From: Cladocopium goreaui
Lineage: Eukaryota; Sar; Dinophyceae; Suessiales; Symbiodiniaceae
Direction: 5' to 3'
NCBI GenBank assembly: GCA_947184155.2
Contig: CAMXCT020001779.1
Coordinates: 334,956-398,955, forward strand
DNA length: 64,000 bases
Shown: positions 33,401 to 46,100 of the stretch, piece after piece
Numbering within the stretch: position 1 is the first letter of the stretch
Layout of the letters: each line of letters begins with the position of its first letter
Translations under genes and position numbers: made by a program
Notes under the pieces: generated by a model
Databases searched by the model: none
The model's input: the letters and a program-made list of their open reading frames with translations, nothing else
Told to the model about the DNA's origin: nothing

Positions 33401-36400
33401 GGCAGGGATGGAAAGCACACAGCAATCCCATCCGACTCATCAGATCTCCGGTTTGGGTAAACAATGGGTAAATGTTGGGTAAACAATGGGTAAACATGAT
33501 TTTCTTCTCCAAGAAACTCTTCTCCAAACACTTGCCAGATTTTCGAACTAACACTTGCGAGACACGAGGCCATTCCCGCGCTGCATTTAGCCGCATGCAC
33601 GTAACAAATTCGCTCGTTCACACAGATGTGATTAACCTGACTGCCAGTCGCCGGGGTTGGAACTTCACCGTGTGCGATTTATGACAATGAGACAATGATA
33701 ATAATGTATAGGGGTGATAGGATGTGTGAAGACTCTTGACATCTTTTGACATATCCAAAACCTCTGAATCCAAAATAAGCCGTTAAACCTCTGAACAAAA
33801 GGGTGACAGGCAGACAATTCATGGCAAATCCAAATCAAATGTCGCCACGTCATGCCACAAAACGCTGAACCGAGGCTCTGCATGGCTCAACTCCGGCACT
33901 GCACGGCGGGTCATAGGTTTACAGCACCTGGGTTGCCCACGAAGCGTCACCCACCCCCGCAGGGGCCCATCTGATTGGTGGTTTCAATCCCTCTGAAAAA
34001 AAATCGTCAGTTGGGATCATTATTCCCAATATATGGAACAAATTAAAAATGTTCCAAACCACCAACCAGCCATGCATCCCATCAATTGACGCCGAGTCAC
34101 TAGGGATGACGGTCGTTGAACATCTCCAGCTGGGATGGCTCTCCGCCTACGACAGCATTGGATTGGTGGGAAAATCGTCACCGGAAAGCCATGGTGTTGT
34201 ACCATACAAAATAAGAATAGGATATCTTAGTTATGACCTTTTTTTGCCATAAAATATCATGAAATATAATAATACAAAATAATAAGAGGATATCCTGGGT
34301 ATACTTTGGAATGATCTTTTTTGATTCATGAATGATTTATTTCATTTTGGGACGGTTCCCCCGGTCCAAATATGATAGCTCTGTCAGCCAACGAGTAGAT
34401 GTCATATCGAGAAACTGAAGATGAACCGCATTCTTGGCTTGCCCCTGGCGAACTTCGTGATGAAAGTCACCATGATGAATGATAAAATCACACAGAAATG
34501 AACCAGATAACCAGATTTCCTAGATTTCGATAGCTATCAGTGGTACACAAGAACTGACTTAACAAACACCATTACTATACATAATCGTGGTAATTTTTGA
34601 ATGGGAAGTTGATGGTAATTTTCCCAGTCGCGTGTTTGGGACTGGGAACTATTCTATCTTTTAGGCGGTCACGTCACCGCAAGACCTGGCGACGCCGCGT
34701 CAGCAAACGCCCGGCGCGATACCTTGGCTGAGGTGGGCTGGGGTGCTGGACTTCTGCAATTGGTGGGTGTGAAAGACATTTCACAGATTTCACAGATTTC
34801 AAGCCCAATTTTAAATCGTTGACCCATGTTGACCCTTGTTGACCCATGTTGACCCATGTTGAGCCCCAATTTTACTATATTTTCAGATTTTCAATATCCA
34901 TTGGCCATCCCCGCAAAAAAAAAAAACAAAAACTACTCAAGCTGCACACTGTATACCCCACCATTCTTGATAGATTGTAATATTTCACCAACAATACACC
35001 AATATGAAATCTGCGACTGGTTAGTTGGAGATAGCTACCCCAATCTGATTCCCATCATTCCAGAGACATCGCGACATGAGGTCCTTGTATTTCATCCAGG
35101 TCATCCTCATTATATCCCACTATGACTATATCCCAATTTGACCACATTTTCAGACAAGTCACCATTCTTGGATGGTTAAAATCACCATTTCAGTTTCTCA
35201 AATCAAATCAAATCCCTATCTATCATACTTTATATATCATCTAATTACGTTTCTCTTGTTTAAAATCCATATGGGTTTCCTAAAATGAGGGTACCTTAGA
35301 CCATTTTAGTATTGAAACCATAGGTGCCTAATAGGTGACTTGGGGATCCCCCATTTTTCGAAACCCCATAGGTTCATGGAAGCCTGGTGGATGTTGCTCT
35401 AGTTCCGTCAAGGGGCAACACTCCAAGGCCTCGCTTCACCGCGGCGTTGGCCGACGGATGGGCCGGCGAAGTGCCCGGCGCCGCGGCGCCTCCAGCTGCG
35501 AAGGACAGCTCCCGGACGGCGGCCACAGCGGCAGCCTGGGACGGTGGGAAACATGGAGATTACGGCAATCCCACGTGGCAATGGAAAATCCCCCCATGAC
35601 ATCCTATAACATATGGGAATATAGAAGAAAAATGGGCAATCGACTCAATCCCTTATAAATGAAGGTAAACCATCAAAAACAGGAAAACCTGATTATGCAT
35701 GATTTGATGACTTCAAATGGGGATGTCATCGACATAATGGAGATAATGTGTTGGTTTGAAACAGGGGCTGGTAAATGTCCTAATTGAACATCATCCAAGT
35801 TTTGAACTATTGGGGATATAGTTAATTCATATTAATTCTCCAACTATTTTAATTAAATTTATTTCAAAAATCACCAAAGCACGACATTTACCAATCGCTG
35901 GATTGCTTGGAGTTTTTGTTTGGGAATGATTTTGGTAACTATTTGGGAGTATTTGTGGATTATTGGGGGACCATTTGGAGATTCTTCGGAGTTTATGTGG
36001 AATTAGGTTGAGATTATGTTGAGATGATTGCGGAGTACTTCCATCCAAAATGCTGGTGGGATGGGGTAAGACTTGCATATGGCAATCAAACATGATTGTC
36101 ATAAAGACTCTCACAATTGCAACTGAGAGTATGGCAGATTGAATGATGAAAAAATGCGCTTGGAAAGACTTGAACATGAATTGTGAGACAATCTTGCTAC
36201 AATGCCAACAGCGCATTTGCACATGTTTACACAGCATACTAAAATGATTCGTATTAATTTTGCTTTCCGGTATCTTGGCGTCAAAATACGCAAACATGAG
36301 ATCCAACAACAAAAACGACCTTACAAAGTCATACTTTTGCCAGGAACCTATGACATCAACATACGTGTGTGTGTGACATCTGAACAAATGTAAAACTTCT

Positions 36401-39400
36401 GCAGGGGGCCCGTGGACGCATAGATGGCACGGGCCAACGAAGACCCATCTATGCCGTCGTGCAAACGTACCTGCAATTTTCCAGTTTATCGTCATGGCAA
36501 CCGGCTAAGCCAAGAACCGGACCTTAGGTCATTGTTTCTAATCTAACTGCATGTGAGGGGATTCAGTTCCCAACGGATCACTTCAATGATCCATTTCTTG
36601 TCTAGTGTGATTTCCATGGTGACTCCGACATGGTGCCATGGAGCCATTTGAGGCATCCCTTTTTAGGGAGAATGAGGACAGACCTGACTTCCGAATTAAC
36701 ACATTTTAATCTGGTAATTCGTTTAAGTAAAGTGAAATAGTTGGCCATTCCGTTCTCCACTTTTTACAATGTCTCGCCGCTCCTGCTGTCTTTGCGACAC
36801 CTTGGAACTTTCATCTTTACTCTAGTGAAGCCGATCCGAACAGCCAGAAACCTCTTTTTTGGCTGATGCTCAAGCTTCTGATGCAACATGCAACATGACA
36901 GATGATCCAGGCAGGTGCATGCCTTCCAGGTGTGGCGCACTTTTCTTTTGATTGTTTTCTGGTGGGGTTAAACACTTCGTGCATCTAATTCGCTTGAACT
37001 TGAACAGCCGTTTATGCCCATGTGGCTTGATCGACCACGGTCCCGTTTTGGGAGTAACGCACGATTACTTAGGAGTGAACTGAGTTCCCTTAATTTTATG
37101 TTGTTGGTTTCTTTTTCGTCACAAACTAGTCCCCCATTCGGTCCCTAATCTCCCCCGTGCCCCTCTGTAATGTGTCCTGTGCTGGTTAGGTCCGTTTCGC
37201 TGTGTAGGTTGATTCTGGAGGTCCGTTTGTTCCCTTCCCTCCCCTGCGCTGTTTTTGGCCTTCTGCCCGTCGTTTGTGTCCGATTTTTCTCTTCCTCTTG
37301 CCTTTCAGGGTTGACCCGGCTCCGGCCGGGTGTGTGTGTGTGTGCGTAACATCTGAACAGATGTAAAACTTCTGCAGGGCGCCCGTGGACGCATAGATGG
37401 CACGGGCCAACGAAGACCCATCTATGCCGTCGTGCAAACGTACCTGCAATTTTCCAGTTTATCGTCAATGGCAACCGGCTAAGCCAAGAACCGGACCTTA
37501 GGTCATTGTTTCTAATCTAACTGCATGTGAGGGGATTCAGTTCCCAACGGATCACTTCAATGATCCATTTCTTGTCTAGTGTGTGTGTGTGTGCGCCCCT
37601 AAGAGTTCACAAGTGTAGGGTCCTTTGTAAATAAAACTCAAAGTGGCCGACTCTTCGTGATTTCAATTTTGATTCAAGCTAGAACCTATGTTTTCCTCCT
37701 GCCGTGTCATGTTCGCAAAACCCCTCAAAAAAGGTTTCGCGTTAATGAAGTTGCATATGTTCCTTTGCTTCAAACACTTGCTGAAGCAATCGGGGTTTGT
37801 TGCCGGATTCCAAGTTCCGAGGATCACATCTCCCGACTGTTCTGGATCAGTTCATCAGAATTCATCATGATATTCAGATCCTGGTTGGTGGTTTTAACCA
37901 TCTTGAAAAATATGAAAGTCAATGGGAAGGATTATCCAATGTATTAATCGAAGGAAGTTTAGAAGTCAAACTTCCGACAATATGGACAGATGAAAAGCAG
38001 AGATGGAAAGGGTTAGAGTCTTAGAGAGAAGAGAAAGAGTAGAAGAGAGAAGAGTATAAGTAGCAGAAGAAAGAAGATCCAGGTGCGCGAAAAGGTAGAA
38101 AAGTCGCGAAACACTGTGTTTTTCCAATGATTTGTGGCTCCGGAGGGTCTTAAAGTAGGCTCGCTAAAGCAGCGGGTGCAGAGCCATCTGGCCAGATGAG
38201 AGAATGAAAAAGTGCACGCCGTTGTGGCGCGAAGCACATTTGCAAGTCAAAATGTACAAAACACACCATGGTCGGACCACTTTTGGAAGTTGAGATGTCG
38301 AAAAAGTGCACGCCGTTGTGGCGCGAAGCACATTTCCAAGTCAAAATGTACAAAACACTAGGGGTTCGGACCACTTTTGGAGGTTGCGATGTCGAAAAAG
38401 TGCACGCCGTTGTGGCGCGAAGCACATTTGGAAGTCAAAAGTGTTAAAAACTGGCGGTCTCGGAGCAGTTTTGGAAGTTGAGATGTTGAAAAAGTGCATG
38501 GCGTTGTGGCGCGAAGCACATTTGGAAGTAAAAAGTGTTAAAAACTGAGGGTCTCGGAGCACTTTTGGAAGTTGAGATGTCGAAAAAATGCACGCCGTTG
38601 TGGCGCGAAGCACATTTGCAAGTCAAAATGTACAAAACACTAGGGGTTCGGACCACTTTTGGAGGTTCAGATGTCGCTTCGCCGCTTCGCTTCACTACAC
38701 GACACTACGTTACATTACACCACACTCCACTATACTACACTACATTACACTACACTACACTCCACAACACTACAACTACAACTACACAACTAGAGTACAC
38801 TCCACTACACTCCACTAAATTAAATTTCACTACACTACATTACACTACACTACGCTCCACTACACTACACTACTTTAAATTACACTACACTCCACTACAC
38901 TACACTACGCTCCACAACACTACAACTACAACCACACAACTACACTCCACTACATTCCACTACACTAATTACACTACACTACACTACATTACCCTACACT
39001 ACACTCCACTACACTACACTCCACTACACTACATTACACTACACTACCTTCCACTACACTTCACTACATTACACTACACTCCACTACACTACAACTACAA
39101 CTACGACTACACAACTACACTCCACTACAGGAAATTGCACTACACTACACTGCATTACACTACACTACATTACATTCCACTACACTCCACTACACTACAC
39201 TACATTACACTACACTACAATACACTGAATGACACTGCACCACAGATAGACAGGTAGACAGATAGACAGATAGACAGATAGACAGATAGACAGACAGACA
39301 GATAGATAGATAGATAGATTAGATAGATTAGATAGATTAGATAGATTAGATAGATTAGATAGATTAGATAGATTAGATAGATTAGATAGATTAGATAGAT

Positions 39401-42400
39401 GAGATAGATGAGATAGATGAGATAGATGAGATAGATGAGATAGATGAGATAGATGAGATAGATGAGATAGATGAGATAGATTAGATAGATGAGATAGATT
39501 AGATAGATTAGATAGATTAGATAGATTAGATAGATTAGATAGATTAGATAGATTAGATAGATTAGATAGATTAGCTAGATTAGATAGATTAGATAGATTA
39601 GATAGATTAGATAGATTAGATAGATTAGATAGATTAGATAGATTAGATAGATTAGATAGATTAGATAGATTAGATAGATTAGATAGATTAGATAGATTAG
39701 ATAGATTAGATAGATTAGATAGATTAGGATTAGATAGATTAGATAGATTAGATAGATTAGATAGATTAGATAGATTAGATAGATTAGATAGATTAGATAG
39801 AGTAGATAGATAGATAGAACAAAAGAAGGTAGGTTAGGTTTAGATAGTCAGAGAAAGAGAGAGAAATAGTGAGAGAGATCAATCACCTTTCGTTCCATCA
39901 GTGGCTTCGCTCTGCCATCCCTGATTCACAACAACCAACCTCTCCTATAGGTTTCCTATTTTTGAAACTTCCGCCACCGCCTTGTGCGGTACTACTGGTA
40001 TATATTATGGAAAATAAAAGTCATGTTTGAAACCACCAACCAGCATTGATCAGTTTGTTTTCATAACGACACCTCCACAGGTTCCAAATACTGACAGCCA
40101 GAACAAATCATCAGGCTGCCTGATGAATATCCCGGTATCTAATCGGTCAATTATATGTTGATGAACACAATTTCATCATAGACCTACATTCAGATACTAC
40201 CCTAGGTTGTATCTTGCAAACATATCAAGGGAACAGTTGTCTCTTTCCCCATTTCCGCAGGAAGTGTTCTATAAACAAATAATTTCCATTTTGGATGATT
40301 GTGCTTGGTGGAATCACCATTTCTTTTGGTTGTTTAAGCCCCATGTTTGCTGGTGAACTATGGGTAAGTCCGACATGGCACTATGATTTTTTGGGGGCCC
40401 CTTCCTCTAACTACATGGAACTGATCTGGAATCTGGAACATCGCCTTCAATGTTCCATTGGAGATGATCTTTCCCAAGACTTGGGTGATGTTTAGGACAT
40501 TTACCAAGCCCTGAAATTTAGATGACCTACATGTTTCATGGACTTGTCCATAAGTTCAGAAAGGCTCTGAAATTATCAATAATTCACTTCAGCCTGAAGT
40601 ATGGCACCTTATTTGGATAGTTACCCTCTGGTAAACTAATAGTGTGTTATTGAATATGGCCATAGAAATGGTCGATTTACCTTTTTGAAGTGGTGATTTT
40701 CCATAGTGATGTAAACGTTTACCAGGGGGTAATTATATACCCCAATCCCAACCGAGCAGCAGCTGCTGCACGGGAGGTCGCCACGCGAGCGGCGGCCTGC
40801 GGCGCCCTCTGGTCATGAAAGGTGAAAATCCTGGACGACCCCCTATAAGACATAGGGAAAAAACACATGGAAAAATCATGGGAAAATATGAGAACATCCT
40901 CGATAGATGTTTTTAATTGGAAAATCGAACTCAATGGGATTTGTCAGACCACGTTTGATTGGAGGGTAGATGTGGAAAACCCATGGTGGAACCCAAGGTT
41001 CTAATAATCTACACTCATCGTGGCTTTTACACATCTTTGATTTAGAGGAGAATTTACTTAAGCATGTTGTCTTCTTGTTTCAAGAAAATGGATCCACATG
41101 CTTCATCAAAGCCTTCACAAAGGGTACTTAAGCCATCTTAAGCCCCCAAAGCATACCCCAAACACTGCTTCGGAAGGTACGGCTGGATCCATTTTGTAAA
41201 ATTGCAATGTTACTGAATATAAGAAGCAATAAGGCTACATAATGGCAAATGTTTGTAGGTTTCAGTTGATTTGAATAATTTTCCTTCTGACATATCTCTC
41301 ACATCTGTCGAGAAAAAACTGGAGGAAGTGGGTTGATTGTTGCCAGCAAGTTCATAAAAATGTTTTATGATCTGACTTGCAAATTTGTGACCATGTTATC
41401 TGGCTAAACTTGCAATGATTCACTAACTTGAAAAAACAATTGGGACAACTTCATAAATGTCCCGCTTTACAAACTATTGCATTCATGGTCCAAATCTTTG
41501 TGAGTTCGTCTAAAGTTCGGCCAGCTAAATAAAACGTTCACTGGGTTGGGGTAGACCAACTCGCTCCTGGCAACATCAGGAATTTGCCTGAAAGGAAGGG
41601 GCTTACTGTACACTTTCTGAAACCACTTGGGAAAGAAATGGATCTTCAATGATCTTCAAACAACACTGAGGCCAATATATGGTAGTATGGAAGTTGGAAG
41701 CTGAAAATTACTATATATGCTTCTACCATAAGCACAAGTCCAGCCAATGATTCTGGTATAATCATAATCCCCACCTCCTTTTACTAAATGTACCCCAAAT
41801 ACTAAAAAACTAGGGTCTGCTTTAAATCTTGGGAAATTTCAGACTGGCCAATTTGGTTTTTAATGGATACCCTTTCGAAAACAATTTAAAATGAAGGTCC
41901 CATTTCAATCCATTTCAGGGTTTCACCCCCTAATAATAAAAACTAGTCAACCCCGGCGTGTGTTTTACTAGGGTCCGTCGTTTAAGATCGATGAAAACAA
42001 AGTATTTTATATTAAGGCTTTTAATCTAATATTACGGGAAAGCTTCAAAATCCAATTTTTGGCAACTTGATTAGATTTTACAAGGAAATCTAATCGATTC
42101 TGAAATAGAAAGTTTAGCTTTTTATATTAGGGTGTTTTAATTTAATATTAGGGGAAGCTTCGCACCCTAATACTAAATACCCCCTACAGTAATACTAAAA
42201 ACTCCTCCATGTGCCTATTATTTGGATTATTTCGGGGGGAGCGAGGGACCGTTTAGTGATAGGGGGAAGGGATTAGTATATGGCAACATCACTCTGCGAC
42301 CGCACTGCTGCACTGCTTGTTTTTTTCCCTCCAACCTACCATAGACTTTCCATAGTGGCATAGCGCGTGGACGCTTTCTGCCAGTGACACCGAGGAGGAT

Positions 42401-42414
42401 CTTCCGCAAACGAA
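30448..42414 (-). CDS. Multi-exon gene of unknown function, incomplete model
   Basis: Minus-strand exons in order: 42414-42340 (RLRKILLGVTGRKRPRA..), 40808-40741 (Ala/Arg-rich, frame uncertain), 35535-35422 (AAAVAAVRELSFAAGGAAAP then GTSPAHPSANAAVKRGLG), 34727-34686 (KVSRRAFADAASP), 31124-31042 (AFLGAMAPSKWDAEQERQRD then MLREHWL), 30846-30803 (RASWKIQAIFDCQE) and 30526-30448 with stop (YFCEVDAERKQLLQWLLGEG then RKLRK). Each has an AG acceptor. All but the last, which ends in the stop, have a GT donor. The 31042/30846 junction agrees in phase (R-R-A-S-W). Phases elsewhere leave room for missed exons, and two genes are possible. The last exons are basic and helical. No family is recognised. The left arm of the long inverted repeat and several small elements sit in its introns. 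Confidence 0.4.
30571..30674. mobile_element. Short terminal-inverted-repeat element, family 1, diverged copy
   Basis: It keeps the core GCTATTGAAAATGG and the right half GTGATTTTTCATAGCTATG followed by TTTACCTCAAAGGGTA. The left end is worn. Confidence 0.6.
31465..31735. repeat. AT-rich low-complexity tract
   Basis: TATA, ATAAT and CATAATAT runs extend for about 270 bases in an intron or gap of the minus-strand block. Confidence 0.8.
31736..34000. other. Mostly unannotated stretch
   Basis: Several short frames with AG acceptors can be read on both strands, for example on the minus strand near 33010-32950 and 33590-33540, but none has decisive codon bias or matching phase. A 24-base direct duplication (GAAGCATCAGGTCTGCAGGC) lies at about 33006-33052. 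Confidence 0.3.
34816..34863. repeat. 10-bp tandem repeat, five copies
   Basis: The unit GTTGACCCAT (one copy GTTGACCCTT) is repeated, the last copy ending GTTGAGCCCC. Confidence 0.9.
35274..35366. mobile_element. Short terminal-inverted-repeat element, family 2
   Basis: Left end GGTTTCCTAAAATGAGGGTA, right end TGGGGATCCCCCATTTTTCG then AAACC, inverted to each other. A second copy is at 59151-59245. Confidence 0.65.
36363..36611. repeat. Left copy of a 240-bp direct repeat
   Basis: From GTGTGTGTGACATCTGAAC to CATTTCTTGTCTAGTGTG it is nearly identical to 37329-37580, with a handful of base changes and one 1-base indel. Inside, GCATAGATGG and CCATCTATGC flank about 17 bases and can pair as a hairpin. 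Confidence 0.9.
37329..37580. repeat. Right copy of the 240-bp direct repeat
   Basis: This is the same sequence and orientation as 36363-36611, about 970 bases further on. It starts and ends in TG-dinucleotide runs, longer here than in the left copy. Confidence 0.9.
38212..38685. repeat. 94-bp tandem array, five copies
   Basis: Units start GTGCACGCCGTTGTGGCGCG at 38212, 38306, 38400, 38494 and 38588. Open frames across it on both strands (for example [12 protein letters not shown] on minus) are by-products of the repeat. Confidence 0.95.
38690..39245. repeat. ACTAC pentanucleotide-type satellite
   Basis: This is a long run of CACTA/CATTA/CTCCA units with interspersed AACTACAACTACA. The apparent frame 38535-39257 is a by-product. 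Confidence 0.95.
39246..39835. repeat. AGATAGATT 9-bp and TAGA tetranucleotide satellite
   Basis: It opens with AGATAGACA units, changes to AGATAGATT, has a middle block of AGATAGATG, then returns to AGATAGATT. The sharp block edges suggest copying of segments within the array. Confidence 0.95.
40622..40731. mobile_element. Short terminal-inverted-repeat element, family 1
   Basis: It starts TACCCTCTGGTAAACTAA and ends TTTACCAGGGGGTA, about 110 bases. The central ATGGCCATAGAAATGG and GGTGATTTTCCATAG are shared with the other copies. It begins about 10 bases from the putative donor of the exon 40808-40741. Confidence 0.8.
41757..42272. mobile_element. Family 3 inverted-repeat element, longer copy (about 515 bp)
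   Basis: The left end TAATCCCCACCTCCTTTTAC and the right end GTGATAGGGGGAAGGGATTA are inverted to each other. The interior is AT-rich with no frame of note. Internal TAATATTA-type motifs recur. Confidence 0.55.
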
Positions 42415-43180
42415 CTGCAGGGGAGGTAGCGGCCAGTAGAGTTGTAAGTTTATGTGCACATGAAAGTGTCGCGGTGCCCACCAATGACGTAATTAAGGAA
42501 CCACAACAACTGGTTCTCGATTATAATCCGTTTCCATGCCCATTAAAATTCAAGCGGGACAACCATGGGCAAAAAATGGTGCAAAACATGGCAAAAAATA
42601 TGACACAAATCCAAACATTTCGCCAAACAATGGAGACCAATTGGCAGTATTGCAACCGCATCCACAATGACAACATACCCCGTGGATCCCTGTGGATCCC
42701 ACACTATTCTCCCATAGCCATAGCTGCGTGTGGAAAATCCGTAAGCTGCGCGCTAACGATCTGCATGGCCAGGACAATGGACTGGACTTCAAGGAATCAG
42801 TGAAGGGACGCTTTTTTTCACAATCAAATCATCAAACATCCCTGAAACATCCCTAAACAATGCTGAACTGCGAACTCACCTGGCAAAAACCTCTCAAAGC
42901 ACCACGCTCAGAGGACGTGCTTCTTCTCCCAACATCGAAACCTGCCAGTTGGACAAGGGATAACATTGAAAAAGCATTCCTGACATGCTAAGTGCACCTT
43001 TAACATGCCCCAAAGTTCCTCAAAAAGGTTTCTCCGTCACTATCCCTCCTCTTTTTGGAGCCTTTTCTGAACAAGAAAAAAATGTGATTCAATGGGTAAT
43101 GTGTTGCTGCCGCAATAATCACTTCCCCCTAATATAAAACAGGTCTACAGTCGTAACTAGTAGGGGATTTGGGGGGTGTA
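42415..43180. other. Gap between two minus-strand genes
   Basis: The lectin stop is at 43181-43183 and the next visible exon starts at 42414, so the first exon and promoter of the next gene should lie here. None was recognised. CTTCCCCCTAATATA at about 43120 and GGGGATTTGGGGGG at about 43165 look like ends of another family 3 element lying against the lectin stop codon. Confidence 0.35.
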
Positions 43181-46100
43181 TTATATCACGGGTTCTGCAC
43201 CAATCTGCACAGGTTCGAGATCTTCAGTAACGCGCTGAACTGCTGCCAGGAGCTTGTTGTACAGTGACAGCCCAGCAATGATGATGAAGGCGATGGCAAA
43301 AATGGAGACACCAAACATCCTCACCGGGTGATGCTGGTGATGTGATAGTGCGGGTAGCTGGGGCTTCAGGTTACTTACCTATCTATCCCCATTTTTGTAT
43401 TGTTTTTTCAGGTTTTCCGCCATGTCTTCATGGCAAACCATGGCAAACCATAGCGCTCCTCTGATGTTGATTGGTCAGCTGATCCAGCACCTGCTCATTG
43501 GATTTGCTGAGGCTATCCAGATCTCCACCTAACCGCAACGATGGGGCTTTTTTTGGCCATAACAAAAAATGGGGAAGCAAATTCAGACAGCACTGAACTA
43601 ACTTGAGCCAATGTTCATTTGATGTGCATGTTTTTTAATAATAGGTTTAATAGGTGTCAAAGCAAGGTTGAACTGCTTAAATGCATGTATAGTATTATAG
43701 CATAAATGCCGGGTTTTTCAAACAAGGACTCAGCTGGCCCAGCGGTAGACTTGTTGATCCAGGGTGTGAGGTGTTGAGTGGGCTGCTCATTGGAACAATT
43801 CTTGGCACCCGACACCTCACATGAAACAAAACAACAGGCCTATTCCAGAACCAGCACGTTGGAGAAACTGATGTTATTCTGCCAGCACAATTCCCGCAAT
43901 GTGTCCGAAGAAAAAAAGATGTAAACTGCTGCTTTATTGGCCGCTTGTGCCATCAAAAAGGATTTCGGAAGACTTCAAAATCGCCTCATGCTGCATGGGG
44001 GAAAACGGAAGTTTGAACATGTTTGAACCAGGCATTCCAGGGCATCCATCATCCCGGGAATATTTCAGAAGTCCTCAACTGAAGCAAGTTGAATTGAAGC
44101 AAGCAACTGATGTCACCACCACTACTGGCAGTCTTGTGCACGTGCTCGATGTCAGAATGCAAATCCGCCAGCTTCTTCCCTCTGCGGTCCGTATCCCGAT
44201 GAGCCGTGGCGTGCATGTCCGCCAGCTCTTTCTTGATGGCCTGAGAGGACAATAGAGGGCACACACGTGTTGGTGTTTTTTTCGGGGCGCTTACCCTCTG
44301 GTAATGATTAACGTAGCTATTGAAAATGGCCATAGAAATAGTGAGTTTTCCCATTAAACATGGTGATTTTCCATAGTTATGTTAGTTTACCAGAGGGTAT
44401 AATCTACAATGTCAATCTTTAAGTACCGTAGTATTAGTATAGCATTATGGTGCAAATAATGATGGCACAAACACGATCATACTGGTGACAATATATAGCC
44501 TATTGTAGCGCTAAAGGAGATTTCCCTTAGTTGTTATTGGAAAATGGACATGTTAAACCATTTTGGGGGATCATGGTTGCAAGGTGAGATTGCTGTCCAG
44601 TGGCTTACTGTCAAAATCCATGGCACTGTGGCAGCCAGGACCACTTTTTGTCAAATGTGAATCCAAGAGTTCTAGAGGTTGGATTGTTTGTGAGCACCTA
44701 CTATCTTTGCCGGTTCAGCTGACGAGCAGTGCAAGCCCTCACAAATTCTGCAAGCCCAAGTAGCCAAAGACACGATCCACTCTGGCCCTGTGGCAACCTA
44801 TGCAGCCGAGCGTCCTCAAACTCTGCGCCAAGGTTGTGCCCAGTCTTTTTATCAATTTCTGCCTTGAGATTCCGAAAGGTCCTTGGTTGCACCCCCCACA
44901 TTCAATGTCAGATTGATCGCGGCGCAAGTCCGGTGCCACTTTCACAAATATTAGTAATATAGACAATATAGATATATAATGATATATAAATATATATACA
45001 TATAACTATTCTAGATTGTTTTTATGTAATCATAAAATATTATAAGACATCAAACTGACTCTGCTCCAATGTTTTTTCTGCCCACATGCCAGGTAAATCT
45101 GCCCTTCCCCGCCACAACCAAGTTTCTCTTCCACGGTCGCAATACGTTTGCTCAAGGCCGTGATGGAGGCCTTCATCTGCTCACCTCAGGAACCGTTCGC
45201 GACTTTCTGCGGATAATCCCCGGCCAGGGCCAATGGAATGGGATATATCATATATCATATATATATATATTACAATATATGATATATGGATATAATATAT
45301 GGTATATCTTGGTATATCTTGAAGAGATCATAGAGATCATACCATACCATCTTAGATCCATGATCCATTATAGATCCGATCCATTTTTTGTCTTGCCATG
45401 TCTTGCCTCCGTTTGTTTGTCCAGGTCACGTTGCGGCTTTGACTCAATCACGAGTTTGAAGATCTCAGTCCAGCGAAATCATAAGGTTGTAAGGGTTGAG
45501 GTTGGCTGGAACATCTCCCTTCTTAATTAGTGGGAAACCATGGGAAAAAATACCAGAAATGAGGAGTTCACTTCCAGCTTGGATTGAATGATCGTATGAA
45601 ATGATATGTGATTGGAGACCTTCATGCAAACTGCGACAGGATGCTCTGACACAGGAGGTTCCATGGGTTTGGCCTTGACAACATTTGCATCTTTTGAGTG
45701 CTGGCATGGCATTGCATGACTCTGCGCGAAGCATGGTGACATTTGCACAGCATCATCTCTCGGAAAATCAACGTTGAATCAACCACTTCCCCAAGCAAAT
45801 GCCGAAGGACTAAGCACAGTATCAGTAAAAATAACCTCCAAAACGATCCCAAAAGGAAGTAATTCTTTGATATTGGCTGACTCTGGGCACATCTACAATC
45901 CCTCTATATCTCTTCACCCTCTTCCTTCGATAGGACTTCCCAGACAAGTGCCCGGCCATGTTGGTCAAGTCTTTGATGGCCTGGAATGGAAAGCCAGTTC
46001 TGACCCTGAAACTGGCCGAGTTTTGACGATCCAAAATCAAGGTGAGGCTAGGTCCGAGGTGCATGACATTAAGCAAGAAAGGTGAAAGCAAGAAACATGA

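Larger units (their letters stand above)
37946..40010 (+). repeat. Left arm of a long inverted repeat (about 2.06 kb)
   Basis: The arm matches the reverse complement of 49748-51568. From the outer end inward: GAAGTCAAACTTCCGACAAT..., a GA-rich stretch, GCGCGAAAAGGTAGAAAAGT..., CAATGATTTGTGGCTCCGGA..., a 94-bp array, simple satellites, and a unique 130-bp block containing CGCCACCGCCTTG. Outside the satellites identity is roughly 90 per cent by eye. It lies in an intron of the minus-strand gene 30448-42414. Confidence 0.9.

Noticed and set aside
38535-39257. Long plus-strand frame rich in His, Tyr, Thr
   Set aside because: It is a translation of the 94-bp and ACTAC satellites.
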